Positions 1 through 7,732 of a stretch of 64,000 nucleotides of DNA are shown here, one piece after another. The position numbers and the translations under genes are program-made. This DNA comes from Bin80 sp965220935 (GTDB taxonomy: Bacteria > Bacteroidota > Rhodothermia > Rhodothermales > Bin80), in NCBI GenBank assembly GCA_965220935.1, contig OZ244857.1:3596001-3660000 (forward strand), in the 5' to 3' direction. Position 1 is the stretch's first letter. Every line of letters begins with the position of its first letter. The notes beneath the pieces were generated by a model. The model was not told the DNA's origin. It ran no database searches and saw only the letters and a program-made list of their open reading frames with translations.

Positions 1-728
1 TACGCGCCGTTGAACAATTCAGTGATCTTGGGAGCGGATTTCATATTGCGATGCGAGATTTAGACATTCGGGGGGCTGGTAATATCCTTGGAGGGGAGCA
101 GAGTGGCTTCATTGCCGATTTAGGACTCAACACATATTATCAAATGTTGGATGAAGCGGTACGTGAATTGAGGAATGAAGATTTTTCTGATATCTTTAAG
201 GATGTAGCTTTACCTCATACCGAAGATACCGTGATTGACTTTGATGTCAACGCCTCTCTGCCAAAACCTTACGTCACCAATGACCTTGAACGCTTATCAT
301 TGTACCAGCGTATAGGAGAAGCAATGGACAAACAAGCGCTTGACGAGTTGAAGGCCGAACTTCGCGATCGATTTGGGCCGCTTCCAGAACCAGCCTGCCG
401 TCTGATACACGGCGCACACATGCGCCTCATGGGACAGCGCCTACATCTTCCAAGAATCTCCCTCCGCAATCAGCGCCTATTTTTGCGTCTTCCAAAAAAC
501 AGTGAGGATCAGTATTTTTATACCGATCTTTTTGCTTCATTATTAGATGCGCTGGAAGCGATCAACCAATCATTCGTGCTCAAAGAGTCAAAAACAGGGA
601 TGATGCGGATTATCATTCAAGGGGTTAAAACCGTTGAATCGGCCAATGAGATTCTTGTCAAGATCACCGCACAGTTGCCATCACCTGAAGTAGAATCTTC
701 TCCATCTCTGGCATCGGTACCTGCTTAA
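1..728 (+). CDS. mfd: Transcription-repair coupling factor Mfd, C-terminal fragment
   Basis: The frame is already open at the window edge (codons start at base 3) and ends at 728, so only about the last 241 residues are present. Mfd is the DNA translocase that removes stalled RNA polymerase and recruits UvrA. The segment opens with the end of the RecG-like translocation module (FSDLGSGFHIAMRDLDIRGA, then GNILG) and continues into the C-terminal TRCF domain (LYQRIGEAMD, LRDRFGPLP). Its last 65 bases overlap the 3' end of convergent rsmG. Family identity is firm from the motif order; the N-terminal UvrB-like and RNA-polymerase-binding parts lie outside the window. Confidence 0.95.
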   Translation, partial: RAVEQFSDLGSGFHIAMRDLDIRGAGNILGGEQSGFIADLGLNTYYQMLDEAVRELRNEDFSDIFKDVALPHTEDTVIDFDVNASLPKPYVTNDLERLSLYQRIGEAMDKQALDELKAELRDRFGPLPEPACRLIHGAHMRLMGQRLHLPRISLRNQRLFLRLPKNSEDQYFYTDLFASLLDALEAINQSFVLKESKTGMMRIIIQGVKTVESANEILVKITAQLPSPEVESSPSLASVPA

Positions 729-1278
729 TCTCAATTGAGGAATCCGTCCCTTCAAGATCCCTTCGCTCGGCTATGAGATCTCCCCCCTTGATACAGTAAA
801 GCGCCCCTATCGGGGTTGCAACTCTACAATGCCACTGCCACAACCTCGTTAAAGATGCGGTGGCTCTTGACACGCTGAAGTTAATTTTAGAAGAAAACGT
901 TTCAGCTCGCCCATGCCATGGATGTAAATTTGGCAAATCTAACTTACGCTTGAAGGCCCGAACAGCTAGGATCTTTTTTTCAACTGAATCTACCGCATAC
1001 ACCGTCACATCAGGACGCATGATCGCAAGTGGAATTGCAGGTAATCCACCCCCAGTACCCCAATCTACAAGTGTTGTGCCCCGCGGGAAAGGTAACCTTA
1101 CAAATGCCAGACATTCATGGATGTGCAACGTAAAATCAGATGTTGATGTGCGACGTGATACTAAATTAATGCGTTGATTGTAGGTGCTCAGCAGATTAGA
1201 ATATGCCAGCAACTTGCCTTGCTGCCAAGGCTCAATGGCGACATGTTTCACGTGAAACGGTGCATCATTGCTGGGCAT
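664..1278 (-). CDS. rsmG: 16S rRNA (guanine527-N7)-methyltransferase RsmG
   Basis: 204 residues, usual RsmG length. RsmG uses S-adenosylmethionine to methylate G527 of 16S rRNA. Visible features are the N-terminal FHVKH (residues 8-12), the helix ending in YNQRINLVS, the SAM-binding loop VDWGTGGGLPAIPLAI and the following acidic strand VYAVDS. The ATG at 1278 directly abuts the mnmG stop codon (1279), so the two are probably co-transcribed and translationally coupled. The codons for FHVKH carry a parS-like palindrome. The 3' end overlaps convergent mfd by 65 bases. Confidence 0.95.
   Translation of the reverse strand: MPSNDAPFHVKHVAIEPWQQGKLLAYSNLLSTYNQRINLVSRRTSTSDFTLHIHECLAFVRLPFPRGTTLVDWGTGGGLPAIPLAIMRPDVTVYAVDSVEKKILAVRAFKRKLDLPNLHPWHGRAETFSSKINFSVSRATASLTRLWQWHCRVATPIGALYCIKGGDLIAERRDLEGTDSSIEIKQVPMPEMEKILLQVMATVR
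1244..1259. promoter_or_regulatory. parS: parS-like centromere site inside rsmG
   Basis: The 16-mer TGTTTCACGTGAAACG matches the widely conserved ParB site TGTTTCACGTGAAACA at 15 of 16 positions and contains the perfect palindrome GTTTCACGTGAAAC. It lies at the 5' end of the rsmG coding sequence, a common place for parS. No parA or parB gene is present in the window, so the partner genes must be elsewhere. About 40 kb separate it from the putative oriC, consistent with an origin-proximal centromere. Confidence 0.85.
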
Positions 1279-3147
1279 TTACCGCCCTATGAGAACGGTC
1301 AGAACAGCAATGTCAGCAGGGCTAACGCCGCTGATTCTTGATGCTTGACCAATAGTTTCGGGTTGTATTTTGCTTAATTTCTCTCGAGCTTCAAGGGTAA
1401 TATTGTTGACCTCTGAGAAATCAAAGCTTTTGGGAATTTGATAGTTTTCCATAGTCAGCATCCTTTTGGCCTCTTCTTCTTGCCTTTGAATGTAGCCAGC
1501 GTATTTAATGGAGATTTCGGCCAGCTGCTCTACGGGTTCCATGCCTGGAGCAGGCGTGACAATTTCGCTACTTATCTGCGCAGATTCTAGGAGATGTCTC
1601 AAGTTGACCTCTGGCCTTCGGGCGATCTGAATCGCTTTCATCGGCTCACGAATGGGCGAGGTTCCGACCTGTTCTAGGTAAGCATTGCACATCTCAGGTT
1701 TGATAGAATAGTCGGACAGTTTGGCGATGGTTGCCTTGACCGCTTCACTTCGCCTGATCATTCGCTGATAGCGGGTGTCGGAAACCACTCCAAGTTGTTT
1801 TCCGAGTGGGGTGAGGCGCTCATCTGCATTGTCTTGGCGCAGTAGCATACGGTGTTCGGCTCTGGAAGTGAACATGCGATAGGGTTCTTCCGTCCCTTTT
1901 GCAATCAAATCATCAATAAGAACTCCAATGTAGGCCTCTGACCTGTGAAGAATGATGGGGGACTCATCGTTGATCAGTCGTACGGCATTCATTCCTGCAA
2001 TTAAGCCCTGTGCTCCAGCTTCTTCGTAACCCGTCGTCCCGTTGATCTGTCCAGCAAAAAACAACCCACGAATATGCTTTGTCTCTAAAGAATATTGAAG
2101 TTGGTGCGGAGGAAAGTAGTCATACTCTATTGCATAGCCCGGTCGCAGCATATGAATATGCTCTAAACCCGACACCTGTCGTAGCGCCTGCTCTTGTATG
2201 TCTTCTGGTAAACTTGTAGAAAAACCGTTCACATAGACTTCGGTTGTTCGTCGACCTTCTGGTTCTAAAAACAACTGGTGCCGATCTTTTGAGGCAAATC
2301 GATCAATCTTATCTTCAATAGAGGGGCAATATCTCGGGCCAGCACCTTCAATACGTCCTGCAAACATGGGGCTTCTATTAAATCCTTGGCGCAATACATC
2401 ATGAACGGACGGATTCGTCCAAGTCAAATAGCAACTCAGTTGACACTCTGTCAGGTGATCCGTCATAAATGAGAACGGCCTAGGATCCTTGTCACCTGGC
2501 TGCTCGGTCACTGCACTGTACTTAATTGTTCTTCCATCTATACGTGGGGGGGTTCCTGTCTTTAACCGACCGCTTTCAAAACCGAGATCATGGAGTTGAC
2601 CAGTAAGCCCTGCACTGTGATGTTCGCCCATACGGCCGCCGCCGAATTGACGCTCACCAACATGGATTTGTCCATTCATAAATGTACCGTTTGTTAGGAT
2701 CACAGCTGAGGCCTTATACATTTTTCCCAAACGGGTTTGAACTCCAGACACTTGGCCGTGACAGACTTCTAAGCGGGTCACCATATCGGCACGCATGTAC
2801 AGGTTCGTGGTCGTTTCTAAGGTTTCTCGCACAAATGTTGCATACTCCACTCGGTCTGATTGGGCACGCGGCCCCCATACTGCAGGCCCTTTACGTCGAT
2901 TGAGCATTCGGAACTGAATTCCTGACGCATCGGCGGCAGCACCCATGATTCCTCCCAACGCATCAATCTCCCGCACAATATGTCCTTTTCCAATGCCGCC
3001 AATGGCTGGATTACAAGACATTCGTCCGATGGCCTCTAAGCTCATCGTGATCAACAGCGTTTTTGCCCCCATACGCGCGGCCGCCGCCGCCGCTTCTGTT
3101 CCAGCATGCCCCCCTCCGACAACAATGACATCAAATTGTGTAAACAT
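1279..3147 (-). CDS. mnmG: tRNA uridine-34 carboxymethylaminomethyl modification enzyme MnmG (GidA)
   Basis: 622 residues, normal full length. With MnmE it installs the 5-carboxymethylaminomethyl group on wobble U34 of several tRNAs, using FAD and methylene-tetrahydrofolate. The N-terminus has the Rossmann FAD motif VVGGGHAGTEAAAAAA (residues 9-24), then the family block SCNPAIGGIGKGHIVREIDA (residues 45-64) and, later, LKTGTPPRIDG and GTTGYEEAGAQGLIAG. The C-terminal helical MnmE-binding domain ends ...ISGVSPADIAVLTVLIGR. It is 3 bases downstream of the mnmE stop codon and abuts rsmG, giving an mnmE-mnmG-rsmG operon. Confidence 0.97.
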   Translation of the reverse strand: MFTQFDVIVVGGGHAGTEAAAAAARMGAKTLLITMSLEAIGRMSCNPAIGGIGKGHIVREIDALGGIMGAAADASGIQFRMLNRRKGPAVWGPRAQSDRVEYATFVRETLETTTNLYMRADMVTRLEVCHGQVSGVQTRLGKMYKASAVILTNGTFMNGQIHVGERQFGGGRMGEHHSAGLTGQLHDLGFESGRLKTGTPPRIDGRTIKYSAVTEQPGDKDPRPFSFMTDHLTECQLSCYLTWTNPSVHDVLRQGFNRSPMFAGRIEGAGPRYCPSIEDKIDRFASKDRHQLFLEPEGRRTTEVYVNGFSTSLPEDIQEQALRQVSGLEHIHMLRPGYAIEYDYFPPHQLQYSLETKHIRGLFFAGQINGTTGYEEAGAQGLIAGMNAVRLINDESPIILHRSEAYIGVLIDDLIAKGTEEPYRMFTSRAEHRMLLRQDNADERLTPLGKQLGVVSDTRYQRMIRRSEAVKATIAKLSDYSIKPEMCNAYLEQVGTSPIREPMKAIQIARRPEVNLRHLLESAQISSEIVTPAPGMEPVEQLAEISIKYAGYIQRQEEEAKRMLTMENYQIPKSFDFSEVNNITLEAREKLSKIQPETIGQASRISGVSPADIAVLTVLIGR

Positions 3148-3150
3148 CTA

Positions 3151-4494
3151 TTACTTACCAATGCAAAATCTTGAAAAGATTGCTCCTAAAATGGTTTCGT
3201 TCGTGATAGCACCTGTAATCATCCCTAGTTCCCTTGCTGCGATATGCAGATCCATTGAAAAAATATCAGGCGGTTGATGACTTTTAAGCGCCTGATTCGC
3301 ATTCAACAGCGCATGATGTGCATTCTTGAGATGGGACTGATGTCTTGTAATGATGACAGTCTTAGCAGCATCTGCGGTTCCAAAATCCTGTTTTGCTCGC
3401 TCAATCAATACATTGATCAGTGGCTCAACCGCTTTGGGGCCATCCTTGGCACTCAAGTGTAATCCATCTATAGCCTCTGAAATGAGATCCTTCTTATTTC
3501 CTACGATAACACTGGTTTTGTCGTTGAGTGAGCTGAGCACTGAGGTGTCCTCGTTGGTCAATCCACATGATAGGTCATACACATAGACTACAATGTCTGC
3601 CTTAGCAATAACATTCTTCGCTCGGTGGACCCCTTCCTGCTCAATCGTATCTGTGGTTTGCCTCAATCCTGCGGTATCAATAAAACGAAACCGTAATCCA
3701 CCAAACTCGCAGTCAACTTCAAGGGTATCTCTGGTGGTCCCTGGTGTTGGGCTTACGATGGCTCTGTCCCGTCCAGACAGGCTGTTAAGAAGTGTGGATT
3801 TCCCTGCATTGGGCGGGCCTGCGATGACGACTTGTATTCCCTCTCGTACAATAGTTCCAAGCTTTACACTTTGAAGCAAATCTTGAATTTGGTTGAGAGA
3901 ATTTTCAATCAGAGTTTTGATTTGATTACGATCGACAAACTCAACATCCTCATCGGTGAAGTCAATTTCCAGTTCGGCCAGTGCACATAGCTCAAGGATG
4001 GCCGTCCTCAGTTTTTCAAGTTCTTCGGAATAATGTCCTTGGTAGGCTGAAAGTGAAACTTGATGGGCTTGTTGGCTGGTGCAGTGGATCAATTCAGCCA
4101 CAGCCTCGGCCTGGGCGAGATCAATTTTTCCAGATAGAAATGCTCTTTGGGTAAACTCTCCAGGCAACGCGAGGCGGGCCCCTTGATCAATCAAGCTTTC
4201 AAGGACTAATGCTGCAACATAATCGCCTCCGTGGCAGGTCACCTCTACGATATCTTCCCCTGTTGCAGTTTGAGGACTTCGAAACACGGTCGCAATCACT
4301 TTGTCAATGTTATTAGCCAAGGAGTTCGCCCATATACCTACATGGGCGGTATGGGATTCTACCTCTTCTAGCCTTTGTCCCGAAAAACAGGCAGAGGCGA
4401 TGGGGATGGATTCAGGGCCAGAGACACGAACAATTGAAAGAGCAGCAAGGCCTGGTGCAGTGGCAATGGCAGCGATCGTGTCATGAGAGTACAT
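3151..4494 (-). CDS. mnmE: tRNA modification GTPase MnmE (TrmE)
   Basis: Partner of MnmG in U34 modification. I choose the ATG at 4494 (MYSHDTIAAIATAPGLAALS), giving 447 residues and the typical N-terminal folate-binding start; an upstream extension to 4542 adds 16 unconserved residues. The G domain shows P-loop GPPNAGKSTLL, switch TPGTTRD, DTAGLR and NKKD. The C-terminus ends FCIGK, the family's conserved CIGK tail with the catalytic cysteine. First gene of the mnmE-mnmG-rsmG operon, downstream of an IS-rich region. Confidence 0.95.
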   Translation of the reverse strand: MYSHDTIAAIATAPGLAALSIVRVSGPESIPIASACFSGQRLEEVESHTAHVGIWANSLANNIDKVIATVFRSPQTATGEDIVEVTCHGGDYVAALVLESLIDQGARLALPGEFTQRAFLSGKIDLAQAEAVAELIHCTSQQAHQVSLSAYQGHYSEELEKLRTAILELCALAELEIDFTDEDVEFVDRNQIKTLIENSLNQIQDLLQSVKLGTIVREGIQVVIAGPPNAGKSTLLNSLSGRDRAIVSPTPGTTRDTLEVDCEFGGLRFRFIDTAGLRQTTDTIEQEGVHRAKNVIAKADIVVYVYDLSCGLTNEDTSVLSSLNDKTSVIVGNKKDLISEAIDGLHLSAKDGPKAVEPLINVLIERAKQDFGTADAAKTVIITRHQSHLKNAHHALLNANQALKSHQPPDIFSMDLHIAARELGMITGAITNETILGAIFSRFCIGK

Positions 4495-4795
4495 ACGATG
4501 AATCCCGTTGAATAACCTGATGACGGATAGTGTCAGATACAATTATATCAATCTATACTTAATGTTATGATTTCCCAACAAGTTGATCATGCCCACCAAT
4601 GATATGATAGTACACGCCATTTTAGGAGGATGGTTCATTATGATCTCACCACATTCTGCGATCTACTACTCAATAGATCGCTCTGCACCCGTCTTAATAG
4701 GTCTACTTGGTGGTGCTATTTTGAGACAATGTCTTTCATTGAGTTGGGGATAAGACAGAATTCCTTGATGTCGCTTCGCTGGTATGTTTCATGAA
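4495..4795. other. Intergenic stretch upstream of mnmE with one doubtful small ORF
   Basis: About 300 bases between mnmE and an HNH-nuclease remnant. It must carry the mnmE promoter on the minus strand, but I could not assign promoter elements. On the plus strand an ATG at 4589 opens a 54-codon frame to 4753 encoding a mildly hydrophobic peptide (includes APVLIGLLGGAILRQCL) preceded by no clear ribosome-binding site. I recognise no family and do not call it a gene. Confidence 0.4.
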
Positions 4796-5295
4796 TTATT
4801 CACCCAAAGTGTCTCTTTCTTCCAAATAATGTAACGCATCTAACAATGTATTTTTGCTATTTTTGAATCGCCCAAGTCCAGTATTACAGCTGTCACAAAT
4901 GAAATTTCTGATATTGCCAGTATGATGATCATGATCTGCCACAATTCTGTCCGTAATGCCAACTATTGAGCGTTTCTGACATGTTAGGCATTGAAAATGG
5001 ATTCTTTTTTTTGGGCGCTCTTTTTCTTTTTGTTTAGCTTGAGCACTCTTCGGAGCTCGCTTATCTATGTCTGTGCGACACCTATCACAGCTTGGTCGGC
5101 GGACTATTCCGTGTTTATTGCTTGATTTTTAGTAAACTCTTCTAGGGGAACCGTCAATGACAAATGTTGCAGATCTTCTGTGAAAATTTGTCTCCCGTTT
5201 GTGAAGCATCTATTTGATTGATCTGCTCAACTGGAATATCCCAATTCTGGTTTGATCCAATGAATCAGACTCTGCCTATCCCCTGACTTGGTCAT
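4796..5295 (-). pseudogene. Remnant of an endonuclease VII-like HNH nuclease
   Basis: Read on the minus strand, the 3' part (5128 down to 4796) keeps the fold-defining pattern of recombination endonuclease VII-type HNH proteins: a cysteine pair CDRCR, a second pair CLTCQ, the catalytic ADHDHHTG, then FICDSCNTGLG and a final ALHYLEE helix. No start codon exists in that frame; a stop lies at 5129-5131. Upstream, an ATG at 5295 opens MTKSGDRQSLIHW, which soon hits a stop, while other frames keep KICNICH and EEFTKNQAI. I infer a gene of about 166 codons broken by at least two frameshifts. It abuts an ISL3 end at about 5301. Confidence 0.6.
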
Positions 5296-5300
5296 TTTAA

Positions 5301-5873
5301 GGTTCTACACGGTTTTGTGCGGGTAAAGGTGTAGAACCTCCACAGAAAAAAAAGAATAGCAACGCGGAAGTTTTCAAATTTTCTGTAGCCTCTTCCAACG
5401 GGTTGAATCTCTGAATCTTACCATTCGCGTGTACGGCTTTTGCGTTGGAAAGCGCATGGCGTATGCCATTAAAATGTTCCTTGAACATCGTGGACACTTT
5501 GATGACCTCTTTCATGTTTAATTCGATGTGATCCAGAGGTCTAAATCCTTATTTGCCTTGCGTAGGATTGGCAATTAAAGATGGCTTTGAAGTTTCAAGC
5601 CACACTGACCTCTAAGTTGGCTTCTTGAATTACTTTGAAGATCTCTTCCTGAGATTTGGTGCGATTGCCTTCATTGTTCAACAGCGCATAGCGGCTGCCC
5701 TTCATCTGATGCGTTTTCACTTCGCGACGAGGAACCTTATTAGTGGCTTTATTAAGATACTGGATCAGATGAAACCTGTCATGGATTAAGGCGGCGTCTG
5801 GAAAGACGACACCAGCGGCTGTGATGAAAGCTTTCCACATATCCAATGATGCGGTCTCTACCTTATCCTGGTG
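5301..5873 (-). pseudogene. ISL3-family transposase remnant, C-terminal half
   Basis: Two minus-strand fragments correspond to the ISL3 DDE transposase. 5846-5595 contains SLDMWKAF, the next block HDRFHLIQYLNKA and KGSRYALL. 5515-5310 contains HFNGIRHALSNAKA, NGKIQ and a decayed copy of the usual FFxGGLDLYP tail. The conserved asparagine-rich end block is frameshifted. The left end appears to start with GGTTCTACAC at about 5301. An IS1111-type element interrupts the gene; its N-terminal part continues at about 7335. A second, more decayed relative lies near 49.1 kb. Confidence 0.7.
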
Positions 5874-5891
5874 TAGAAAGGAAGGTTCCCT

Positions 5892-6162
5892 TTCGGGGGT
5901 TGGTATGTATTTGTTTCGGGTTACATTTTGTTATAAATTTAGACAACTCGTCATGGAGAAAGAGTCTTATAGCAATGGCGACGGTCTATCAATCTGGTGT
6001 CCGCATGCTAGGCAAAAGCCATAATGCTCAATATTTGAATACGTCGGAGCTGCCAAGATCTTGAAACTCGGGCTCGCGATAATCGCTACCGAAAAGGATG
6101 GACTTGGGCTCTCCATCGTTGCTTTGGACTCTTTCTCCATGACGAGTTATCGTATAGGTTGT
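5892..6162 (-). ncRNA. Noncoding 3' region of the IS1111-like element, candidate bridge-RNA locus
   Basis: About 270 bases between the transposase stop codon and the inverted repeat contain only short frames in several registers and no recognisable protein. IS110-family elements are known to encode a structured guide ('bridge') RNA in a noncoding end, on the transposase 3' side in the IS1111 group. Position and length fit, but I have not folded the sequence and the element is already inactive. This is a positional inference only. Confidence 0.25.
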
Positions 6163-7274
6163 TTAGGCTGTTTCAACAGGAAGTTGCAACGCCTCCCAGA
6201 GAAAGCCAACCAGTTCACGCGCGATTGCAACCACCGCGACTTTCGGAGGTTTGCGTTTGCTCAGTGCGTTGTAACGTTTGTATAAGCGTGTTTGTGCTTT
6301 CTGGGTAATGGCGATGACTTTAGCACTGCAGTGTTTTTGCCGCTCTTGAAGTGCAACACTAATCCGAGGTACGTAAATGTATTTCCATGCTGCGCTCACC
6401 AAGACCTTTCGTGCGTGTGTGTTTCCAGTTTTGGTGATTGAACCCGTGCGGATGGTGTTTCCTGAGGAGATGGAACTAATCCAAGATACGCCATCAGTGC
6501 CGTCGGACTCTCAAACCGCCGAAAGTCTCCAATCTCACAAACCAACTGCATGGCCGAGATCAGTCCAATGCCTCGGAAGCCTTGCAGAATCTGAACTGAT
6601 TGCTGAAACTTTTCGGACTCGGATGCTATTTTGACTTGCTGTTCTTAGATGCGTCCCTGATGATAATCAATATCATTCAGGTGTCCGCGTAGTACAAACT
6701 CGTCATGGGAACGCTCTAACTCAATCTGATTGATCCAAGTCTTAAACTTTTTTGTCCAGTAGCTTCCTGTTGTATAACAGTGCCCGTGCGCATGCAAAAA
6801 ATGAATCACGCGCATTTTGGATTGGTGAAGACTTTTTATCAGTGCCTCACGACTGCGTAAAAGTCCTCGCACGGCTCGGAGCTCTTCGTCCAGGACGAAA
6901 CATTCAGTCAAAAGCCCAGATCCAAAATACTTGGACAAATTCCTGGCATCGCGCTGATCGGTTTTGATTCGATCGCCTGAGCGCTTGGGAATTGAGCCAG
7001 GAGCAATGATGGCGCAATCCACGCCGTGTTCGGTCAATGTGTCATAGAGCACAGTCCCCGAAAAGGATGCCTCATAACAACAGCGAAAAGGCCCATACTT
7101 TGAACGTGTAGATTCCACAAACCGAGTGAGACTCTTCGGCTTGTGAGCGGAAAACACCTGCTCATCACAGTAACGCTTCTCAGTCGCATCGTAAACACAT
7201 GCCGAGATTGTGTCACGATGAACGTCTAATCCAACGTAGTAGCGAACGGGTGAACAATGAGATGTAGAAGACAT
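6163..7274 (-). pseudogene. IS110/IS1111-type DEDD transposase, broken
   Basis: Starts at 7274 with MSSTSHCSPVRYYVGLDVHR. The DEDD catalytic set is visible: D in GLDVH, E in CCYEAS, and both aspartates in KTDQRDARNLSKYF. A stop codon at 6645 follows DIDYHQGRI, after which the same frame continues with the C-terminal domain (LQGFRGIGLISAMQL, FESPTALMAYLG). One frameshift near 6465 leads into KVLVSAAWKYIYVPRIS and on to the stop at 6163. One nonsense codon plus one frameshift make it inactive as written, unless these are sequencing errors. Confidence 0.85.
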
Positions 7275-7334
7275 AATAAAATGAAAATTTGGTTACCTCG
7301 AAAAATAACACTCCTGAGGGAACCTTCCTTTCTA

Positions 7335-7560
7335 TTATATCTTAATTGACTCAAAAATACGACCCCGTAAGGCGATCGTGCTTTTTTTAGTCCGCCATCA
7401 AGAACCACTCCCCACATGGAATCACATACGATCTTGCGTACACATGCCCGCGCTTTAGAGCTCTCTCATTTATACTCACACGCGCCACCGTATCAAGTAT
7501 TCTTCGCGCCATTCCACACTGCGATGCATAAAGCTATGACGCTGGCTAAATCCACACCGA
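7335..7560 (-). pseudogene. ISL3-family transposase remnant, N-terminal catalytic piece
   Basis: On the minus strand a frame contains GMARRILDTVARVSINERAL then KRGHVYA, a degenerate version of the ISL3 block GLARR...IGIDEKxxxKGHxY that carries the first catalytic Asp (here Asn). A neighbouring frame continues CDSMWGVVLDGG. The protein order then runs across the IS1111-like element into DKVETASLDMWKAF at about 5870, supporting one gene split by an insertion. Sequence from here to the ISAzo13 end at 7733 is too decayed to assign. Confidence 0.5.
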
Positions 7561-7732
7561 AGTAGAGCAGCCGTTTTTGTCTTCGTTATCAAAAACAAAT
7601 CAATCGCTCAAATGCATCGGTATCCCGACTGGATGCTTCTGCCCATGGATTTGTAATCGTCCTGACCCCTACCGATGACTTGATTCTAGGAACCCGACAG
7701 TGGATAAAACACTTACACTGAAACCAATCTAA

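Larger units (their letters stand above)
5874..7334. mobile_element. IS110-family element, IS1111-like group, inserted in an ISL3 transposase gene
   Basis: The element is delimited by a perfect 18-bp inverted repeat: TAGAAAGGAAGGTTCCCT at 5874-5891 and its complement at 7317-7334. Between them is a minus-strand DEDD transposase (6163-7274, broken) and about 270 noncoding bases downstream of it. Subterminal inverted repeats and a long noncoding region on the 3' side of the transposase are features of the IS1111 group. The flanks on both sides belong to one ISL3 transposase gene, so this is a nested insertion. Exact outer ends are uncertain, because IS1111 repeats can lie a few bases inside the true termini. 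Confidence 0.7.

Noticed and set aside
860..1177. Open frame opposite rsmG
   Set aside because: It lies fully antisense to a clear RsmG and has no family features; treated as a shadow.
4589..4753. 54-codon hydrophobic ORF upstream of mnmE
   Set aside because: No ribosome-binding site, no family pattern and decayed surroundings; mentioned only in the intergenic entry.
5821..6285. Several plus-strand frames at the IS1111 3' side
   Set aside because: They overlap the noncoding end of the element and antisense transposase codons and show no domain.
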